From contig JAGVPR010000078.1 in assembly GCA_020052115.1 (NCBI GenBank), positions 1 through 8,532 on the forward strand: a stretch of 8,532 bases of DNA. Reading direction: 5' to 3'. Of the stretch, positions 6,152 to 8,532 are shown one piece after another. The translations under genes were made by a program, and so were the position numbers. The notes below the pieces were generated by a model. That model had not been told where the DNA came from. It was given only the letters and a program-made list of their open reading frames with translations, and did no database searches. Numbering within the stretch: position 1 is the first letter of the stretch; every line of letters begins with the position of its first letter. Source of the stretch: Candidatus Eiseniibacteriota bacterium. Lineage in GTDB: Bacteria; Eisenbacteria; RBG-16-71-46; JAGVPR01.

Positions 6152-6181
6152 TTGATTGTGGACGAACATGTCTTTTATAAT
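6152..6181 (+). promoter_or_regulatory. Sigma-70-type promoter of the radical-SAM gene
   Basis: TTGATT (6152-6157), an 18-bp spacer and a perfect TATAAT (6176-6181). The expected start is near 6188, so the leader to the ATG at 6242 is about 54 nt. This placement excludes the upstream ATG codons at 6125 and 6185 as starts. The AT-rich box stands out against the GC-rich surroundings. Confidence 0.65.
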
Positions 6182-6241
6182 CAGATGGTGTGCTCGGTTT
6201 CGCATTGTGCTGATCCAAACGGCCCATCCATGGGGGCAGAG

Positions 6242-7492
6242 ATGAGCAAGCGCTTCAATCCCGGCGAGTTGGAGATCGAGCTTTTCTGCAGGGGAATCCG
6301 CATAGACCCATCCGCCGGGGTCGAGGACGACGGCAACCTGTTCTCCCGCACGCGCGCGGGCCTCGGAAGCGGCCTGGAAGCGCGCATCCCCGCGCGGGGG
6401 CATGGGCTCTGGGTCAACGTCCCCGTCGAAGAAGACTTCGCGAAGAACTCGCCGTTCCTGCTGGAGAGACAGAACGGCGCCTACACCGTTCACGACACGC
6501 GTGACGGCGAGCATTACGCGCTCGACATCCCTCCGGCTCCCTCTTGGTATCAGCGACGCACGAAGGCCGGCACCGTGATGAGTCGCATCGGCGTGCTGCA
6601 GGGGACTTACCTGGGCATCTACGTCGGCAACGTCTGCGCGTTCTGGAACAGGGGCGACGAAAACTGCAAGTTCTGCACGACCGGCCTCAACGTGGGCGTC
6701 ACCGAGGACCTGGACAAGACGGTCGAAGACGTCGTCGAGGTCGTGCGCACGGCGAAGGAGGAATCCGGCGTCACGTTCGTGCACTTCAACAGCGGCTACC
6801 AGGGGCCCCGCGAGCTCGAAGTGTGCGCGCCGTACGTTAAGGCGCTCAAGGAGCAGGTCGGCATCCTCGTCGGCGTCCAGGCGACGCCGGTCAAGGACAC
6901 GCGGCAATACGACTGGCTCATTGATCTCGGGGCCGACCACTTCTCCTTCTGTTTCGAGTTCTGGAACAAGGAATACTTCCGCGATCTGCTGCCCGGCAAG
7001 GAGCGGATCATCGGCCAGGAGCGGTTCTTCCAGGCGCTCGAGTACACCTCGAAGAAGCTCGGGAAGGGCCGATGCTCCGGCGAGATCATCGCGGGCGTCG
7101 AGCCGATCGAGGATACCTTCCGTGCGATCGACTACATCACGAAGGTCGGCGCCTTCCCCACCGTCTGCATCTTCCGGCCGGTCCGGGGGGCCCAGATGGA
7201 GCACTACCCATCACCCGATCCGGAGGACATGAAGCGCGTGTTCCGCCGCGTCTACGAGGCCTGCCGGCGGCACCAGATCCCGATCGGGCTCGCTCCGAAC
7301 ATCGAGGTGAGTCTGATCGTGCAGCCCACGGATACGTATTACCTCGCCCCGCGAGATCTCGGGACGTTCTTCTACGAACGCTACCTCGGACTGCTCAAGT
7401 GGGGGGCGAAACCGGTCTTCGCATCGAAGATGAAGCCGCGGCCGCGGAGCGCCGAGGCGCCGGTGCGAGAGACGGCCGCCGCGCAGCGCTAG
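6242..7492 (+). CDS. Radical-SAM protein of unknown substrate (CX9CX2C cluster motif)
   Basis: A 416-residue protein with a radical-SAM core. The [4Fe-4S] motif is Cys132, Cys142 and Cys145 in NVCAFWNRGDENCKFCTTG, spaced CX9CX2C rather than the usual CX3CX2C. Later stretches fit a biotin-synthase-like TIM barrel: VTFVHFNSGYQGPRE (177-191), VGILVGVQATP (206-216), a GADHFSFCFEFWNKE segment (230-244), GEIIAGVEPIEDTFRAIDYI (280-299) and FPTVCIFRPVRG (305-316). Residues 1-125 form an N-terminal domain I do not recognise. The start at 6242 lies downstream of a strong promoter, has GGGGG six bases before it, and the preceding codons look like leader; ATG 6230 is an alternative without a good ribosome-binding site. 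It is monocistronic, divergent from def and convergent with the next gene, so context gives no substrate. Family level is secure, function unknown. Confidence 0.85.
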   Translation: MSKRFNPGELEIELFCRGIRIDPSAGVEDDGNLFSRTRAGLGSGLEARIPARGHGLWVNVPVEEDFAKNSPFLLERQNGAYTVHDTRDGEHYALDIPPAPSWYQRRTKAGTVMSRIGVLQGTYLGIYVGNVCAFWNRGDENCKFCTTGLNVGVTEDLDKTVEDVVEVVRTAKEESGVTFVHFNSGYQGPRELEVCAPYVKALKEQVGILVGVQATPVKDTRQYDWLIDLGADHFSFCFEFWNKEYFRDLLPGKERIIGQERFFQALEYTSKKLGKGRCSGEIIAGVEPIEDTFRAIDYITKVGAFPTVCIFRPVRGAQMEHYPSPDPEDMKRVFRRVYEACRRHQIPIGLAPNIEVSLIVQPTDTYYLAPRDLGTFFYERYLGLLKWGAKPVFASKMKPRPRSAEAPVRETAAAQR

Positions 7493-7513
7493 CCGGGCAT
7501 CCGCCCCGAGACC

Positions 7514-8125
7514 CTACGGATAGACCGCCTCCCACCTGCGATCCTGACCGCCCAGCTCGTAGCCGATGAACCCAATGAGAGCAGCACTCACCACCGTCGT
7601 CGCGAGCTGCAGCCCCTCGAGCGTCGCCCCATCGAGCGTCCCTTGCTCATCGAGGGTCGGGCTGGCGACGAAGAGGCCGAGGCCGAGCCCGATGACCGCG
7701 CCGATCCCCGCGCCAAGCCATCGCCGGTCGCCGCGGCTCACCTCGATCGTCGCGATCTCGCGCCAAGGGAAATCGAGACCGATGAGTTCCCGGTCCGCGA
7801 AGGTGATTCCGAGCGTGTCCGTGCGCGCCCGCCGCCCTTCGTAGCTGACCGCGCTCTCAAGCTGAAGCCTGACACGCGATGCGCCGCGGATGATCGCCGC
7901 GAGAGCCGTATCCGCCCCCGCTTTGTGCGCCGGCAGCCCGTGCTGTTCCTTGGCGCGGAGTTCGACGGTCTTCACCGTGTCGCCCACAGCCTCCGTGGCC
8001 GGCTTCGTGTCGTGGGTCCGGATGGGCTGGGGCTCCGAATCCCGAGCGAGGGCGCCCGGCACGGCGAAAAACGCTAACCCATTCAACAGCAGCAGGATGA
8101 ATCCAAGTACGAATCGCTTTCCCAT
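7514..8125 (-). CDS. Hypothetical exported protein with glycine-zipper segments
   Basis: A 203-residue protein I do not recognise as a named family. Residues 1-27 form a clear signal peptide (MGKRF, a hydrophobic core, then an ALA cleavage site before RDSEP). A polar region to about residue 80 follows. Residues 82-130 look like a small beta-rich domain (SRVRLQLESAVSYEGRRARTDTLGITFAD, then WREIATIEVSRGDRR), a pattern of promoting 'value, threshold, effect' strands seen in many uncharacterised envelope proteins of GC-rich bacteria. Two glycine-rich hydrophobic segments close the protein: WLGAGIGAVIGLGLGLFVA (136-154) and about 174-192, ending at LGGQDRRWEAVYP. They resemble glycine-zipper membrane segments. 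The ATG at 8123-8125 is chosen because it gives the signal peptide and has GGGGG upstream; the frame extends 21 codons further. It converges with the radical-SAM gene, 21 bp apart, and diverges from the kinase-like gene. Confidence 0.75.
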   Translation of the reverse strand: MGKRFVLGFILLLLNGLAFFAVPGALARDSEPQPIRTHDTKPATEAVGDTVKTVELRAKEQHGLPAHKAGADTALAAIIRGASRVRLQLESAVSYEGRRARTDTLGITFADRELIGLDFPWREIATIEVSRGDRRWLGAGIGAVIGLGLGLFVASPTLDEQGTLDGATLEGLQLATTVVSAALIGFIGYELGGQDRRWEAVYP

Positions 8126-8255
8126 CAACCCATCCCCCGTTCTTGCCGGCCCCGGTCCAATTTGGTCGAGGGTTCGCCGTTCGATCAAGGAATACCACGA
8201 ACGATCCGGCGCGCGGGCACCGAACGGCTGCTAAACTGCCGCGCGAGGTTCGATC

Positions 8256-8532
8256 ATGGAACGTGAGAGGCTTGGACCGTATCTGCTGATCAAGCGGCTC
8301 CGCGTCTCGCCGCCGGGCGAGGTGTTTCTCGCCGAGGACAGCGAGAAGGGCGGAGAGGTCGTCGTGCGTGTGTTTCCGCGGGAGACCCCCGAGACCGAAG
8401 AGCGGTACGAGCGCGTCCTCCACGACGCCCGAGCCGCGAGCGAGCTCGACGATCCGCGTGTCGAGCGCACGGTGGATGCGGGGCGCATCGAAGGCCGGGC
8501 GTTCCTGGCCGCGGCGCCGATGGGCGGGCCGA
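8256..8532 (+). CDS. Ser/Thr protein kinase-like protein, N-terminal fragment (runs off the window)
   Basis: The frame is open from ATG 8256 to the right edge, 92 codons. It begins MERERLGPYLLIKRLR and continues SPPGEVFLAEDSEKGGEVVVRVFP, which lines up with the start of bacterial Hanks-type kinases (LG.Y.I...LG.GG.G.VYLA.D...VA.KV). Residues about 68-92 (LDDPRVERTVDAGRIEGRAFLAAAPMGGP) match the later N-lobe pattern of 'L.HP.IV...D.G...G..FLV.E...G'. The glycine-rich loop is degraded (RVSPPG in place of GxGGMG) and the expected lysine in the VAIK position is Arg (VVVRVF), so it may be a pseudokinase. The catalytic loop is outside the window. A GAGG lies seven bases before the ATG. The assignment rests on pattern alone. 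Confidence 0.55.
   Translation, partial: MERERLGPYLLIKRLRVSPPGEVFLAEDSEKGGEVVVRVFPRETPETEERYERVLHDARAASELDDPRVERTVDAGRIEGRAFLAAAPMGGP

Noticed and set aside
6125..6241. Earlier starts for the radical-SAM gene (ATG at 6125, 6185, 6230)
   Set aside because: 6125 and 6185 lie upstream of the predicted transcript start; 6230 lacks a Shine-Dalgarno. ATG 6242 has GGGGG at proper spacing.
6038..7204. Upstream extension of the deformylase frame to 586 codons
   Set aside because: The extra part is antisense to the radical-SAM gene and crosses both promoters. The GTG at 6035-6037 has a good ribosome-binding site and gives a standard deformylase N-terminus.
7493..7513. Possible bidirectional terminator between the convergent radical-SAM and hypothetical genes
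   Set aside because: The 21-bp gap and the adjoining gene ends show no clear stem followed by a T-run in either direction.
8126..8255. Promoters for the divergent hypothetical and kinase-like genes
   Set aside because: TAAACT at 8232-8237 could be a plus-strand -10 and TTGATC on the minus strand a -35, but neither has a convincing partner box at the right distance.

Overview
The window is GC-rich bacterial chromosomal DNA with tightly packed genes, short gaps, strong Shine-Dalgarno sequences and several GTG/TTG starts. It carries no mobile element, CRISPR array, rRNA or tRNA that I can see. Gene content points to an uncultured, respiring, free-living bacterium: an ETF:quinone oxidoreductase, an NAD-type isocitrate dehydrogenase, Fe-S biogenesis genes, a eukaryotic-type kinase-like protein and a glycine-zipper surface protein. 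A lineage such as Eisenbacteria or Gemmatimonadota would fit, but this is a guess from style only and not a phylogenetic placement.

Region 1 (about 1-3745, minus strand) reads as one transcription unit starting at a recognisable promoter. The gene order is a MerR-family regulator with a CxxC-x8-CxxC tail, an IscS-type cysteine desulfurase, an A-type Fe-S carrier, an NAD-dependent isocitrate dehydrogenase-like enzyme, and a MetE-like methyltransferase cut by the window edge. Gaps are 19, 75, 27 and 33 bp. No IscU/NifU scaffold and no Rrf2-type IscR is present. The promoter has a perfect 16-bp inverted repeat that contains the -35 hexamer and a 12-bp palindrome over the -10 edge and presumed start site, so the MerR protein probably regulates its own operon.

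Region 2 (3765-6142, minus strand) is a two-gene unit: peptide deformylase followed, with an ATGA overlap, by a full-length ETF:quinone oxidoreductase. A GC-rich palindrome follows the second stop. Its promoter lies back-to-back with the promoter of region 3.

Region 3 (6152-7492, plus strand) is a single radical-SAM protein with a widely spaced CX9CX2C cluster motif; I cannot assign a substrate. It converges with region 4 (7514-8125, minus strand), a small secreted or envelope protein of unknown function with a signal peptide and two glycine-rich hydrophobic segments. Region 5 (8256 to the right edge, plus strand) is the start of a Ser/Thr-kinase-like protein with a degenerate nucleotide-binding lobe.

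The most interesting part is region 1: a Cys-rich MerR protein in the place usually held by IscR, sitting on a palindromic promoter and leading a scaffold-less Fe-S gene set fused to central-metabolism genes.
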